Made by a program: the position numbers and the translations under genes
Shown here: positions 28,969 through 38,829 of the stretch, piece by piece
Layout of the letters: every line of letters starts with the position of its first letter
Numbering within the stretch: the stretch's first letter is position 1
Source of the DNA: Frigoriglobus tundricola
GTDB lineage: Bacteria > Planctomycetota > Planctomycetia > Gemmatales > Gemmataceae
Length of the DNA: 64,000 nt
NCBI RefSeq assembly: GCF_013128195.2
Contig: NZ_CP053452.2
Coordinates: 6,634,001 to 6,698,000, forward strand
Reading direction: 5' to 3'
Notes under the pieces: generated by a model
What the model was told of the DNA's origin: nothing
The model's input: only the letters and a program-made list of their open reading frames with translations
Databases searched by the model: none

Positions 28969-29361
28969 TCAGTCCTTCTTTGCACCGGCGGCGATCCACG
29001 CCTTGATGACCGCGATCTGATCCTCGGCCAGCGGGTTCTTCGGCGGCATCTGCTTCGCGCCCTTGCCGAGCAACGAATTGTACAGCTTGCTCTTGTCCGG
29101 ATCACTCGCCTTCACGAATTTCATCAGCGAATCATATGAGGTCACGTCGAGCCGGGCCTTTTGCTTCGCCCCGCTGTGGCACCCCGCGCACGCGTCCTTC
29201 AGCAGCGGGGCCACGTCCGTTTTGAACGACGGGGCCTTGTCGGCCTTCGGGTCCACCGGCGCCGTGTATGCGGTCGGCGCCTTCCGGTCGTCGGCCGAAA
29301 CGGCCAGACCCACGCCACACACGCCACAGATCAGCAGGGCCGTGACGATTTGCCAACGCAT
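28969..29361 (-). CDS. exported mono-heme c-type cytochrome (planctomycete type)
   Basis: A 130-residue protein with an N-terminal signal segment ending near VSADD. One heme site, CAGCH at C58-H62, is followed by a likely Met ligand in KQMPPKNPL (M105). The layout (DVAPLLKDACAGCHSG ... MPPKNPLAEDQIAVIKAWI) is that of planctomycete-type cytochrome-c domains, which usually occur in DUF1549/DUF1553 proteins; here the domain stands alone. It probably carries electrons in the periplasm. The ATG at 29361 follows GAGGGG. Confidence 0.9.
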   Translation of the reverse strand: MRWQIVTALLICGVCGVGLAVSADDRKAPTAYTAPVDPKADKAPSFKTDVAPLLKDACAGCHSGAKQKARLDVTSYDSLMKFVKASDPDKSKLYNSLLGKGAKQMPPKNPLAEDQIAVIKAWIAAGAKKD

Positions 29362-29453
29362 CGGTTTTCCCCTCGGAGTTCGGGCTGACGCACCAACGTT
29401 CTCAACACCACACTAGTAGAAAAGTTTCACCCGGCTGTGGGTCGCGGTCAAGA

Positions 29454-29981
29454 TCAGGGGCGCTCCACGCTTTGGAAGTTGGGCGTCATACGCGCTTTCG
29501 ACGGCTCGGCGGAGGTGGCGCCGAGTTGGCTCAGGGGGCTTTGATGGCGGCCTTGAAGGCGGCGAAGCCCCACGCGCCCCGCCCCGGCCGCATCCGGGCG
29601 GGGGTTCAACTGGGTATCGAGGAACGCCCGCGGCGTTCCGACATGCTCGGCGAGCGCTTTTTTGGGGATCGGGATCGCCCGGACCCGCTCGTACGTGAAC
29701 CCGAGCCCGGCCCGGAAGGCGCGGGTCCGGGTTGGTTGGCGGCGGATCCCGGTCGACCGCGCGAGCCGGTCGGCGGTCTCGGCAATGGTCCGGACCGGTC
29801 GGGCCGTGAGAGACGCTCGGATCGCGTCGGCACCGGTCCGGTCGCTGACGGGGGCGGTGCCCCCCACGGCCGGAGCCCGTCGAGTGCGCCACTCGTGTAC
29901 GCCTGGACGCACTTCGGGTGAATCCCTACAGCCGTTAAGTTCGGCACGGGCGGTCACCGATAACATTTCCGGAGATCCCAC
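29454..29981 (-). pseudogene. remnant of an IS630-type transposase
   Basis: The minus-strand frame carries VRTIAETADRLARSTG and, later, AGLGFTYERVRAIPIPKKA. This is the helix-turn-helix and winged-helix portion of IS630-family transposases (pattern GxxxxRVRAIP). The DDE catalytic domain is missing and the tail is low-quality sequence. No inverted repeats or TA duplication can be identified. It occupies most of the 680-bp gap between the cytochrome and the lipoprotein gene; nothing else is recognisable there. Confidence 0.55.
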
Positions 29982-30044
29982 GGACCACCGAGAAGTGACA
30001 TCGCCGCGTCGCGCACCGGCAACTCGCCAAGGGGGCCGCGGATC

Positions 30045-31301
30045 ATGCGTTTTGCCGTGATCCTCTTACTGACCTCCGGATTCGCGAGCGGTTGCACCCT
30101 CGGCCCCCGCGCGCTGGAGAAGTCACACGGCAAGTACAACGAGTCGTTCGCGCGGGTCGATGCGGAAGAGCTGCTGCTGAACATCGTCCGCTTGCGGTAC
30201 GACGACCCGCCGGCCGAAGTCGAGGTGTCGGCGATCGCCGCCCAGTACGAACTGGCCGCCCAGGCCGAGGCCCGGCCGTTCTTCGCCGCGCCCAACCCGG
30301 CCGGGAGCACGTTCCACACGTTCACGACGGTGCTGCCGTTCGCCGGGGGCACCGCGTCCTCGCGCCCCACGCTCTCCCTCACTCCGATCCAGTCCGGCGA
30401 AACGGTCGCCCGCTACCTGCGCCCGGTCACCCTCGACGGGCTGATCGTCCTCGCCGAGACGAGCTGGCCGATCTCGACCATCCTCCGCCTGTGGCTGGAG
30501 GGCGTGAACGGGTTGCCGAACGCCCCGTCGGCGAGCGGCCCGACCCGGAGCTTCCCGCCCGAGTACCAGGAGTTTCTCCGCGCGACTCAACTCTTGCAGG
30601 TGCTCCAGGACCGCGGGGAACTGACCTTCCGAAAAGTCGAGGTGGAGGTCCCCGGGGACCCGATCCCGGCCGAGCGGGTGTCCGGTGCGGACCTCGTCGA
30701 GGCCCGGAAGCTCGGCGACGAGTACCGGCTGGCCCCCGACGGGAAGTCCTGGCGGCTGGTCCGGCGGGTCCACAAGCTGTACCTGGACCTGAGCCCCAAC
30801 GCGTTGAACACCCCGGAGTACCTCGAGGCGTTGAGCTTACTTCACCTGAAGCCCGGGCTGACCCGCTACGAGGTGACCCAGAGCACGGTCGGGTTCATCG
30901 AGAAACGGCCGGACGCACCACCGTCCGAGAAACTCAACCTCGTCCCGCGGTCCCTCGTCCAGGTGCTGTTTTACATCTCCCACGGCGTCGAGGTGCCGCC
31001 CGAACACCTGGCCGCCGGGCTCGCCAAGCCGACTCTCGAACCGGACGGCCGGCCGTTCGACTGGCGACAACTCACCGACGGCCTGTTCACCGTCCGGGCG
31101 GTGTGCCAGAAGAAGCGGCCGGCGTGCGCGGCCGTCGCGGTGTACCACCGCGGGTACTGGTTCTACATCGACGACACGGACCACGCCACGAAGAGCACCC
31201 TCAGCCTGCTGCGCCCGGCCCGCCGGCTCGATCTCGGGGCCGTCACGGGCGACCGGCGCCCGCCCGCGGGGCCGACCCTCACCCTCCCGGTCGGCCGCTG
31301 A
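30045..31301 (+). CDS. conserved lipoprotein of unknown function
   Basis: A 418-residue protein with a lipoprotein signal: hydrophobic residues 3-12 and GFASGC, giving a lipidated Cys at residue 17. After it comes a conserved stretch, SHGKYNESFARVDAEELLLNIVRLRY, that I recall in uncharacterised proteins from several phyla. The central region has helices around QEFLRATQLLQVLQ, and the C-terminal part repeats TDGLFTVRAVCQKKRP. No catalytic motif is evident. The ATG at 30045 is preceded by a G-rich stretch. It converges with the outer-membrane protein gene across a long hairpin. Confidence 0.72.
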   Translation: MRFAVILLLTSGFASGCTLGPRALEKSHGKYNESFARVDAEELLLNIVRLRYDDPPAEVEVSAIAAQYELAAQAEARPFFAAPNPAGSTFHTFTTVLPFAGGTASSRPTLSLTPIQSGETVARYLRPVTLDGLIVLAETSWPISTILRLWLEGVNGLPNAPSASGPTRSFPPEYQEFLRATQLLQVLQDRGELTFRKVEVEVPGDPIPAERVSGADLVEARKLGDEYRLAPDGKSWRLVRRVHKLYLDLSPNALNTPEYLEALSLLHLKPGLTRYEVTQSTVGFIEKRPDAPPSEKLNLVPRSLVQVLFYISHGVEVPPEHLAAGLAKPTLEPDGRPFDWRQLTDGLFTVRAVCQKKRPACAAVAVYHRGYWFYIDDTDHATKSTLSLLRPARRLDLGAVTGDRRPPAGPTLTLPVGR

Positions 31302-31395
31302 CCCTCGTTCGCGGGCGCGACCAATTCCGGACCGTGCCGGAACATACGGGACCGGGCATCGGGCTCGAACTCGTTCTGCCACCACGTTGTTGTGT

Positions 31396-31460
31396 TGAAC
31401 CGGGCGGCGGGCTCGGGCGTGGGCCATCGCCACGCGCCCGAGCCCGCCGCCCCGGTTCAA
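31396..31460. terminator. bidirectional terminator-like hairpin
   Basis: A long inverted repeat runs from TTGAACCGGG at 31396 to CCCGGTTCAA ending at 31460. The GC-rich arms are about 27 bases with one or two bulges, closed by a short loop around GCCATCG. It lies between the convergent lipoprotein and beta-barrel genes and would act on both transcripts. No poly-T tract follows. Confidence 0.65.
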
Positions 31461-31475
31461 GACAGAACCGCCACG

Positions 31476-32534
31476 CTAATACCGGAAGACCATTTTCACG
31501 AGCAACCCGTTCGCGCTGAAGCCGTGCTGGCTGGCGATCAGGGTCGAGTAGACGGCCCCGAGCTCCACCTTGTTGCGCACGAGCACCGCGTTGGCCCCGA
31601 CCGCCATCGCGACGGCGTTGCCGCTGGTCGAGAAGGTGTCCGTGTTGATGAAGCCGAACCGCGTCGGCAGGTTCAGCGAGGCGCTGGTGGTGTGGTAGGT
31701 CGAGTTGAACTCGATGAGCGGGTAGAACCAGCCGAAGCACTGCCGGTCGAGGTGCAGGTTCAGATAGAAGAAGTCGCTGTTCACGGGCGCCGACCCGGCC
31801 GGGAAGCTGAACCCCGTCGTCGCGAGGACGTGGAACAGGCCGATCTCCTTGCCGACCGTGACATACGGCGCCAGCCCCCAGGGCGGCTGCCCCTGAAACA
31901 GTTGCGACGCCCCGCTGGGCGCCACCCACCTCATACCCGCCGTGAGCAGGAACTGGCGCTCCGCGTCCGCGATCAGCGTGTACTGCACGAAGCCGCCGAG
32001 GTTGAGCCAGCCCTCCCGCAGGCCCGCGTACTGGCGCCGGTTCTGCAAAACGCCTTGAAGGTTCGGGAAGAGCCCGGGCTGGTTCCGCGACAACACGATC
32101 TGGGCGTACCCGCCCTGGTTCATGCCGAACGCGAGGCGATCGGAAAGGGCGACGGTCACGCCGGCTCCGTACACCTGTGCCGTCGCGGACGGCAGCGCGG
32201 GGAGGGCCGAGGTGTGGACGGTGTCGAAGACCGGCCAGAACGCGGTGACCGCCCGGGGGTCGATGTTTTGTGTCGGGTTGCCCATGAACCCGATGAAGTT
32301 TTGAAAGCTCTGATTCCCACGCAGCCGGTCGGCCGGGGTCAGGTCGATGATCGGAAACTCGGGCGCGCCTTCGAGGAGCGTCTTCGGGTCCGGGTTGAAT
32401 AACGGATCGATGCTCTCGGGGGCTGCGGGTCCGGCCGCTGGTGGCGGCTGGGAGAACGCGGACGAGCTGAACCCGCCGAGCGCTATAAGAGCTGCAAACC
32501 AGTAATTCTGATACACGGGTCGATTCCTTTCCAT
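31476..32534 (-). CDS. outer-membrane beta-barrel protein
   Basis: A 352-residue exported protein with a signal segment (WFAALIALGGFSSSAFSQ). A Pro-rich linker is followed by many amphipathic strands (VYGAGVTVALSDRLAFGM, FVQYTLIADAERQFLLTAGM) and a C-terminal aromatic residue (LLVKMVFRY). The terminal aromatic and alternating strands are the usual signs of a beta-barrel recognised by BamA. It resembles uncharacterised 'transporter' porin-like proteins. The ATG at 32534 has no strong ribosome site. Confidence 0.75.
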   Translation of the reverse strand: MERNRPVYQNYWFAALIALGGFSSSAFSQPPPAAGPAAPESIDPLFNPDPKTLLEGAPEFPIIDLTPADRLRGNQSFQNFIGFMGNPTQNIDPRAVTAFWPVFDTVHTSALPALPSATAQVYGAGVTVALSDRLAFGMNQGGYAQIVLSRNQPGLFPNLQGVLQNRRQYAGLREGWLNLGGFVQYTLIADAERQFLLTAGMRWVAPSGASQLFQGQPPWGLAPYVTVGKEIGLFHVLATTGFSFPAGSAPVNSDFFYLNLHLDRQCFGWFYPLIEFNSTYHTTSASLNLPTRFGFINTDTFSTSGNAVAMAVGANAVLVRNKVELGAVYSTLIASQHGFSANGLLVKMVFRY

Positions 32535-32964
32535 TGGCGAATTGGCCCGCGGTCCTGCCGACGGCCCGCCATTAATTGGCTTCCTTGCCGTCCGTTAGAT
32601 CGTCGCTGTGGCTTTTTCAAAAGGCTCTGATTGTGGTGAAGGTGATGAGCTGACGGCGAGGTGGCACGTTCCCGTCGGAATTTCCCGCGTAACCCAAAAC
32701 CGCTGGGCGCCTCGATCGAGTCAGCGGGCCGCCCGACCGACTCGCCCTGCACTCGGGTTCGGTTCTCCGGCACCGGGGTGCGGCGTGCGCGGTTGGACAC
32801 GCGCTTCTCGGCCAAAAATTCACTCAAGTTGCCCGCGGGGCGGTTCTATAGAGGGGGCCGCGTGATGATTGTTATAATGTTATGAAAGTACGGGGATCTC
32901 CTGGTTTTTCGGATTGGAGAGCGACGCTCCGCGACGAGAAGCCGAAGGTCGCACCCGGTTGGGA
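32535..32964. other. intergenic region, no gene seen
   Basis: About 430 bp upstream of the beta-barrel gene. Short frames here have poor composition. The segment 32865-32885 is AT-rich and contains TATAAT with no matching -35 and no gene close downstream on the plus strand. Probably regulatory or decayed sequence. Confidence 0.4.
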
Positions 32965-33016
32965 GCGGATGGCACGTGATCGGCCGGCCGGGAACCGTCA
33001 ACCACGTGCCATCCGC
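32965..33016. terminator. terminator-like hairpin after the glycine-rich gene
   Basis: A perfect 14-bp stem (GCGGATGGCACGTG at 32965-32978 with its complement at 33003-33016) surrounds a GC-rich loop that can itself pair (CGGCCGGCCG). It lies 31 bp beyond the stop of the minus-strand gene ending at 33048. No T run is present. Confidence 0.6.
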
Positions 33017-33047
33017 AGGGTGTGAACGGTGCAAGGGACGCGGCGAA

Positions 33048-34375
33048 TCACTTGCCGTCCGGCGCACCGCCTTCGGGTTGCTCGACCCGGACCAGCGTGA
33101 ACTGCTGCGCGTTCTCCTTAGAGAAGTGGACGAGCAGTGGGGTCTCGTCCTTCGTCAGGTTGGCGATTCCCGCCTCGTACACGGGGGCCTTGCGGTCCGC
33201 AACGGTCCACGCCGCGCGCTGCGTCTTCCCGTCCACCGCCCCGTACACCGGCTCCGTCGTGTCGGTCAGCGCGTTGTAGTAGTTCCCCCGAATCACCCCG
33301 TCCTTATTGAGAGAGAGCTGGAAGATGTTCGTCGCCTTCGTCTCGCCCTCGCCGACCATCGCGAACACTCCCAGGGGCTCGAAGTCGTCCCCCTTGGGCT
33401 CGACCTTGGCTTCCTTTCCGGCGGTCGCGAGGTCCGTGGCCTGCTGGGCGTACTGCTCGGCCGGGACCTCCGTCTGGCCGTTGATGATGACCGTGGGCCC
33501 GGAGTACACGACCGTCTCGCCGTAGTCGTAGTAGACCGGCTCGGCCGGGTAGCTGCAAAAGCCGCTCACGGTTCCCCAGGCCGGGGCCGACCAGATCCGG
33601 GCCGCCGTCCACCCGGCCGCGAACCACGCGCCGGGGTACCGGGTGTACCAGATCGGGGTGAACGCGTTGTAATAGCCGAAGTTCGTGCGGACCGCCCCGC
33701 CGGTGGTCGCGAGGGTCGTGCGCGACGCATAGTAAGTGCCGCCCGGTCCGCGGGCGACGGTCGTCCGTCCGGCAACCGCTCCGTAGGGGCCGACGGCGAC
33801 CCCGCCCCGGGTCGCAGCCGAGACGGTCCCGCCCGGCCCGGTCGCCACGCCCACGCGCGTCCCCCGGCCCGCCCCCGTGCGGCCCGACGACCACGCCGCC
33901 GTGGTACGCGGACCCGAAGGCCCCGCCCGGTCCGCTGCCGACCGTTACCCCCGACCGGACCCCCGCCGCGTTCCCGCCCGGCCCCGCGATCCCGCCGGCC
34001 GTACCCACCTTGGTGGCCGTCTGACCGCCCGGGGTCGTCACTTGAACGGGCGCCGACCCCGCGCCCCGCCGAGACCCCGCCGGGCGTGGTCCCGCCCCGG
34101 GCGGCCCCGGCGTAGTCGATCGTGGTCCCGCCCCGTCGTGTACGAGCCGCTGCCCGCTGCGGCCGAGCGGCTGCCGCCGGCCGGACCGACCACGGTCCCG
34201 CTCGACCGGGTCGCGACCCCGGCCCCGCCGTAGGGGCCGGCGACCGCCCCGCCGCGCACGGAGCCGCCGGCCGCGAACCCGCCCCCGCCCCGCCCCCGCG
34301 CTGGGCCGGTGAGTCGTGCCCCGCGGCCAACAGGATCACGACCGCCGCCCCGACCACCACGTTCGTCCGCCGCAT
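33048..34375 (-). pseudogene. glycine-rich exported protein gene with several frameshifts
   Basis: Starts at ATG 34375 after GGAGG, with a signal peptide (MRRTNVVVGAAVVILLAAG). Coding sequence then moves between frames at about 34300, 34135, 34055 and 33858. The pieces together give a Gly/Ala/Thr-rich repeat region (GGAVAGPYGGAGVATRSSG, GGVAVGPYGAVAGRTTV) followed by an intact 268-residue C-terminal part from 33854 to 33048. That part has a Tyr-rich segment (TNFGYYNAFTPIWYTRYPG) and a beta-rich domain ending VRVEQPEGGAPDGK. Each shift is repairable by one base in a G/C run, so sequencing indels are more likely than decay. The unbroken gene would encode about 440 residues. It follows a SnoaL-like gene. 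Confidence 0.65.
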
Positions 34376-34407
34376 GACTGGTTCCTCCGGGTGTGGTTGT
34401 GTTCCGC

Positions 34408-35382
34408 TCACGGCTGGGCCCTCACGCGGGTCACTTTGATCGGCGGCAGGTCGGGCAGCGCCTCGCCGTCGAGCGCGCGCCCGACCGAGTGCCAGAGGAA
34501 CGCGTCGGCGTCGAGCGGGGTCAGGAGGTTCGTGGCGGTCAGCACGCGGCCCTCGGCCGTGACCCCGCGGGCGGTGTACACCCACTTCTTCCCGTCCCGG
34601 GTGATCTCCGTGTCGCCGATCCCCCCCTCGTCCTCGAACGTCCACACCCGGAGGCCCCCGGTGGCCGGGTCCTTCCCGATCATCTGCGTCCCGGTGTTCG
34701 CCTTCCCCTCCTGGGTGATGGTGAACTGGCAGCGGATGAACGACTTGTTCGCGGTCCACTCGTACTTCGTGCTGACGGCCGTTCCGTTGCGCTTCGCCTC
34801 CCAGGTCCCGATCAGCCACTCCAGGTCGCGCAGCGAGAGTCCGTCGCCGGGCCACTCGCGGGCGATGGCGATGAGCCACTTTCCGTCTTCCCGCGCGTAC
34901 AGGACGCTGCACCGGCTGACGGTCAGTTCCTTCTTCGGCCCCTTGCGGAGCTTGAAGTGCCCCTCGACGACCGCCGTGTCGCGGGACGGGAACCGGACCT
35001 GATCGACCTCGACCTCCAGTGCGTTGTTCGGGCCCTTGGCGAAGAGTTCCGCGTACGCCTTCTCCAGGGCCGCCCGCCCGCGGAACGTGGTTCCGTCGTC
35101 GCCGATGTATTCGCCCTCGGCCGCCCACTGACCGGCCACGGCCTTCGCGTCGCCCGCGCGGAACCCCGCCGCGAAGGCGTCGAGCGCTTTCTGAATGCCG
35201 TCCCGATCGGCCGGCCGTTCCTCGGGCGCTTTCTGCGCCGCCGGCGCCCCGGTCGGAACGGGGGCGCCGGGGGGCTGCCCGGCGCTGCCCGGATGGCTCC
35301 CCCCGAACGCGAACCAAATCGCGACGCCGAGACCGCCGAAGAGTAGGAGCCGGGTGCGGACTGCGCGGGGCTGCAGGGTCAT
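34408..35382 (-). CDS. exported SnoaL/SgcJ-like (NTF2-fold) protein
   Basis: A 324-residue protein with an N-terminal membrane or signal segment at residues 11-28. Residues 60-170 form an NTF2/SnoaL-like domain (ALDAFAAGFRAGDAKAVAGQW, FRGRAALEKAYAELFA). A second domain, 180-320 (WLIGTWEAKRNGTAVSTKYEW), resembles lipocalin or DUF1579-like sandwiches. The family hosts small-molecule binders and isomerases; no specific activity can be assigned. The ATG at 35382 follows AAAGGA. It is upstream of the glycine-rich gene on the same strand. The gene at 47820 is a paralogue with the same partner type. Confidence 0.8.
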   Translation of the reverse strand: MTLQPRAVRTRLLLFGGLGVAIWFAFGGSHPGSAGQPPGAPVPTGAPAAQKAPEERPADRDGIQKALDAFAAGFRAGDAKAVAGQWAAEGEYIGDDGTTFRGRAALEKAYAELFAKGPNNALEVEVDQVRFPSRDTAVVEGHFKLRKGPKKELTVSRCSVLYAREDGKWLIAIAREWPGDGLSLRDLEWLIGTWEAKRNGTAVSTKYEWTANKSFIRCQFTITQEGKANTGTQMIGKDPATGGLRVWTFEDEGGIGDTEITRDGKKWVYTARGVTAEGRVLTATNLLTPLDADAFLWHSVGRALDGEALPDLPPIKVTRVRAQP

Positions 35383-36105
35383 GGCTGAAGTCCTTTATCG
35401 TGGGGACCCGTCGGGAGGGTAACTCGGGGCCGGGCGGAACCGGTCCGCCCCGGCGAACCGGGACGCGTCCTCAACGGAGGAAGAATTTGTCGTTCACGCG
35501 CCCCGCGGCGGCGTCCGTCGCCGCCAGGCACGGGTGCGGAACCGGGCCGCATCAGCGCCAGGCGGACGCCCCGACAGTTGAGGGCCACGTCGGCACTCCG
35601 CTGCCCGGGGAACGCCATCCTCAACGACAACGGCATACGCGACAACTTGAAAATCAATAACGTGGGCGATTTCGGGCACGGTGGCCGCAAACGTGAGCGA
35701 GGTCGGTGTCGGGAAGACCGGCTCGGGCTTCGTATTCCGGCGCCCGGGCGAAGAACCTGCCCCCGGCCTCGGAATGCGGCGTGCTCGGTGGTGAGCCGCC
35801 CCGGTCGTTCCCCACGGGCGGATACCGTACTCCTCCCGACGGAACGTTGAGCGAATGTGCTCTCGTTCGACCTCGGAAGTCCGTGAAAAGTGCGAGTGGG
35901 GCCCGGAATAGTTCGACAACCGCTAAAAAACCCCTAGGTTCCCTACACGCATCTCAGAACTCCAGCCAGAGCCACCGTCCGCTGCCGCTCGATCGGATCG
36001 ACCACATCCGCAGGACGCGGTTGCGAGCGGGGGGCGAGCGGCTCGCTGTCCTGTGCGACGGCAACGCCCGTGCGGTGCGGCGGGCGTCACCGGAGGGGCA
36101 ACACC
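35383..36105. other. intergenic region of about 720 bp
   Basis: No frame on either strand has coherent composition. A GC hairpin (35429-35454) lies 47 bp upstream of the SnoaL-like gene. Both neighbouring genes point away, so promoters for both are expected here, but I cannot define them. Confidence 0.4.
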
Positions 36106-37209
36106 GTGAAGGGCTCCGATCCCGGGCGACGGTCGCTCGCCGCCACACCGGCCCCGCGACCGGGGCCGCACCTCTCTCGGCGCGTGCTCCTCGCCGGTCT
36201 GGCGGCGGGCGGCTTCGCGACCGCGTTCGGCCTGACCAAGCTCGTCCGATACCAATCCACGCCCCCGGGAATGGTCCGGGTGCCCGGCGGCGAGTTCACG
36301 ATGGGCACCGATTCGGACCTGGGGTGGCCCGACGAGAAACCGGCCCACCGGGTGCGGGTGGACGGGTTCTTCATGGACGAGCACGAGGTCACCAACGCCC
36401 AGTTCCGCGCGTTCGTGGCGGCGACGGGGTACGCGACCACGGCCGAGAAGCCGGTCGACGTCGCGGCGATCCTCCGGCAGTCGGCGCCGGGCACACCGCC
36501 CCCGACCGGGGACGGACTGCTCCCGGGGTCGGTGGTGTTCGTCCCGCCGAGCGGTCCGGTCCCGGTACACGGTTCCGAGGTGTACCGGCAGTGGTGGCGG
36601 TGGACCCCGGGCGCGTGCTGGAAGCACCCACAGGGGCCGGGCAGCAGCGTTGAGGGGAAGGACGACCACCCGGTCGTTCACGTCTCGTGGGACGACGCCG
36701 TCGCCTATGCGAAGTGGGCCGGGAAACGGTTGCCGACCGAAGCCGAGTGGGAGTTCGCCGCCCGGGGCGGGCTGGACCAGAAGCCCTACGTGTGGGGCGA
36801 CGAGCGGCCCTCGGACGCGGTCGTCCACGCGAACATCTGGCAGGGCGAGTTCCCGGTCCACAACACGGCCCGCGACGGCTTCGAGGGGACCGCGCCGGTC
36901 AAGTCCTACGCCCCCAACGGGTACGGGCTGTACGACGTGGCCGGGAACGTGTGGGAGTGGTGCGCCGACTGGTACGACCGCGACCTGTACCGCACACGGG
37001 CCGGCGCCGGGGTGACCGCCAACCCGACCGGCCCGGACCGCAGCTCCAATCCCGCGCGGCCGTACACGCCCGAGCGCACCCAGCGAGGCGGGTCGTTCCT
37101 GTGCAACGACAGCTACTGTTCGCGGTACCGGCCGAGCGCCCGGCACGGGTGCAGCCCGGACACGGGCATGTCGCACGTCGGGTTCCGCTGCGTCCGGACC
37201 CCCGACTGA
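36106..37209 (+). CDS. formylglycine-generating enzyme (SUMF1-type)
   Basis: A 367-residue protein starting at GTG 36106, seven bases after GGAGGGG. A Tat-like or signal-anchor segment (SRRVLLAGLAAGGFATAFG) is followed by the FGE-sulfatase domain (MVRVPGGEFTMGTDSD ... HEVTNAQFRAFV ... LPTEAEWEFAARGG). Both copper-binding active-site cysteines of aerobic FGE are present: C333 and C338 in FLCNDSYCSRY, with the downstream GFRC also conserved. It oxidises a sulfatase Cys to formylglycine with O2. Many bacterial SUMF1-like proteins lack these cysteines; this one looks like a true FGE. It opens the plus-strand cluster of a DUF1254 protein and four sulfatases. Confidence 0.93.
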   Translation: MKGSDPGRRSLAATPAPRPGPHLSRRVLLAGLAAGGFATAFGLTKLVRYQSTPPGMVRVPGGEFTMGTDSDLGWPDEKPAHRVRVDGFFMDEHEVTNAQFRAFVAATGYATTAEKPVDVAAILRQSAPGTPPPTGDGLLPGSVVFVPPSGPVPVHGSEVYRQWWRWTPGACWKHPQGPGSSVEGKDDHPVVHVSWDDAVAYAKWAGKRLPTEAEWEFAARGGLDQKPYVWGDERPSDAVVHANIWQGEFPVHNTARDGFEGTAPVKSYAPNGYGLYDVAGNVWEWCADWYDRDLYRTRAGAGVTANPTGPDRSSNPARPYTPERTQRGGSFLCNDSYCSRYRPSARHGCSPDTGMSHVGFRCVRTPD

Positions 37210-37308
37210 GCGCGGACCCGGCGCCGGCCCCTCGCGCCCGCGCGTCCGGCCCGCACGGACGATGATGCGTTCCCGGCCCCACCCACGGCCCCAGGAAAGA
37301 ACGACCCC

Positions 37309-38718
37309 ATGAGCGCCCCCCCACTCACCGCGGCCCTCTTCACCGGTCTCGCTCTCGCGGCCCTTGCGCCGGCCGCCCGCGCGCAAGCCCTGACGGAAAA
37401 CGAGGCCGCGCAAATCGGCACCGCGGCTTACATCTACGGCTACCCGCTCGTCACGATGGAGTACACGCGGCGGGTCATGACCAACGCGACCGAGCCGAAG
37501 GGCAACCACGCCCCGATGGGCCAGTTCTTCAAGTCCCGCGTTTACCCCGACGCGAAGTTCCGCGACGTGACCGCCCCCAACGCCGACACCCTGTACTCGA
37601 CCGCGTGGCTCGACCTGACGAAGGAGCCCTACGTCCTCAGCCTCCCGGACATGGGCGACCGCTACTTCCTCATGCCCATGCTCAGCGCCTGGACGGACGT
37701 GTTTCAGGTCCCGGGCACGCGCACCACGGGCAACAAGGCGCAGACCTTTGCCGTCACCGGCCCCGGCTGGACCGGCACGCTGCCCGCGGGCGTCAAGGAA
37801 CTCAAGGCGCCCACGAACATTGTCTGGGTCCTCGGCCGCACCTACTGCACCGGCACGCCCGAGGATTACAAGGCGTGCCACGCCGTGATGGACAAGTACG
37901 ACCTGCGCCCGCTGAGCGCCTGGGGCAAGCCCTACGCCCCACCGGCGGGCACGGTCGATCCGGCGATCGACACGAAGACCGCGGTCCGCGAACGGGTCCA
38001 CGCGCTGGACGCGGGCGCGTACTTTGCCACACTCGCCGCACTGATGAAGGACAACCCGCCGGCGAAGGGGGACGCCCCGATGGTCGAACAACTGGCGAGG
38101 ATCGGCGTCGTCCCCGGCAAGGGCTTCGACCCCGCCAAGCTCGACCCGGCGGTGGCGAAGGGGTTGGCAACGGCCCCGAAGGCGGCCCAGGCGGCAATCA
38201 TCGGCAATTTCAAGAACGCGGGCAAAGAGGTCAACGGCTGGCAGGTCATGACGAAGACCGGCCTGTACGGAACCGAGTACCTCCAGCGCGCGTTCGTCAC
38301 CGCCGTCGGCCTCGGGGCGAACCGGCCGGAGGACGCGGTGTACCCCACGTCGGTTACCGACGCGACCGGGAAGAAGTACAGCGGCGCGAACAAGTACGTC
38401 GTCCATTTCGACAAGGGCCAGGTGCCGCCGGTGAAGGCGTTCTGGTCGATTACGATGTACGACGCCGGGTACTTCTTCGTGGCCAACCCGCTGAACAAGT
38501 ACACAGTCAGCCCCCGGAACGACCTGACGTACAACCCGGACGGCTCCCTGGACCTGTTCATCCAGCACGAATCGCCGGGCAAGGACAAGGAAGCGAACTG
38601 GCTGCCCGCCCCGAAGGGCGAGTTCGTGTTGATGCTGCGGATGTACTGGCCGGAGGTCCGGAGCCCGTCGGTCATCGACGGCTCCTGGAAGCCGCCACCG
38701 GTGACCCCCGTGAAGTGA
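37309..38718 (+). CDS. exported DUF1254/DUF1214 protein
   Basis: A 469-residue protein with a signal peptide ending ARAQA. The N-terminal DUF1254 domain (AAYIYGYPLVTMEYTRRVM, TAPNADTLYSTAWLDL) and the C-terminal DUF1214 domain (WSITMYDAGYFFVANPLNKY, DLFIQHESPG) are both complete. The activity is unknown. These proteins are widespread in soil and aquatic bacteria and are often near sulfatase or lipase genes. It sits 99 bp after the FGE and 111 bp before the first sulfatase, with an aligned orientation that suggests a shared function. Confidence 0.92.
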   Translation: MSAPPLTAALFTGLALAALAPAARAQALTENEAAQIGTAAYIYGYPLVTMEYTRRVMTNATEPKGNHAPMGQFFKSRVYPDAKFRDVTAPNADTLYSTAWLDLTKEPYVLSLPDMGDRYFLMPMLSAWTDVFQVPGTRTTGNKAQTFAVTGPGWTGTLPAGVKELKAPTNIVWVLGRTYCTGTPEDYKACHAVMDKYDLRPLSAWGKPYAPPAGTVDPAIDTKTAVRERVHALDAGAYFATLAALMKDNPPAKGDAPMVEQLARIGVVPGKGFDPAKLDPAVAKGLATAPKAAQAAIIGNFKNAGKEVNGWQVMTKTGLYGTEYLQRAFVTAVGLGANRPEDAVYPTSVTDATGKKYSGANKYVVHFDKGQVPPVKAFWSITMYDAGYFFVANPLNKYTVSPRNDLTYNPDGSLDLFIQHESPGKDKEANWLPAPKGEFVLMLRMYWPEVRSPSVIDGSWKPPPVTPVK

Positions 38719-38829
38719 GTGCGCGGAAACGGTCCGGTCGGGAACGCCCCTGTGCGGGTGCGTGCGGCTCGCTTCCCGTGGTCGGGCGCGGATTGATTTC
38801 CAAACGACTCGTTACTACAGAGGGGTTCC

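Noticed and set aside
32868-32883. TATAAT-like promoter sequence
   Set aside because: No suitable -35 element and no gene starting close downstream on either strand.
35494-35919. Possible gene in the gap upstream of the FGE
   Set aside because: Arg/Pro/Gly-rich composition, no ribosome site and no domain.
35923-38568. 881-codon minus-strand frame over the FGE and DUF1254 genes
   Set aside because: The plus strand encodes complete FGE and DUF1254 proteins with catalytic or family motifs; the antisense frame has none.
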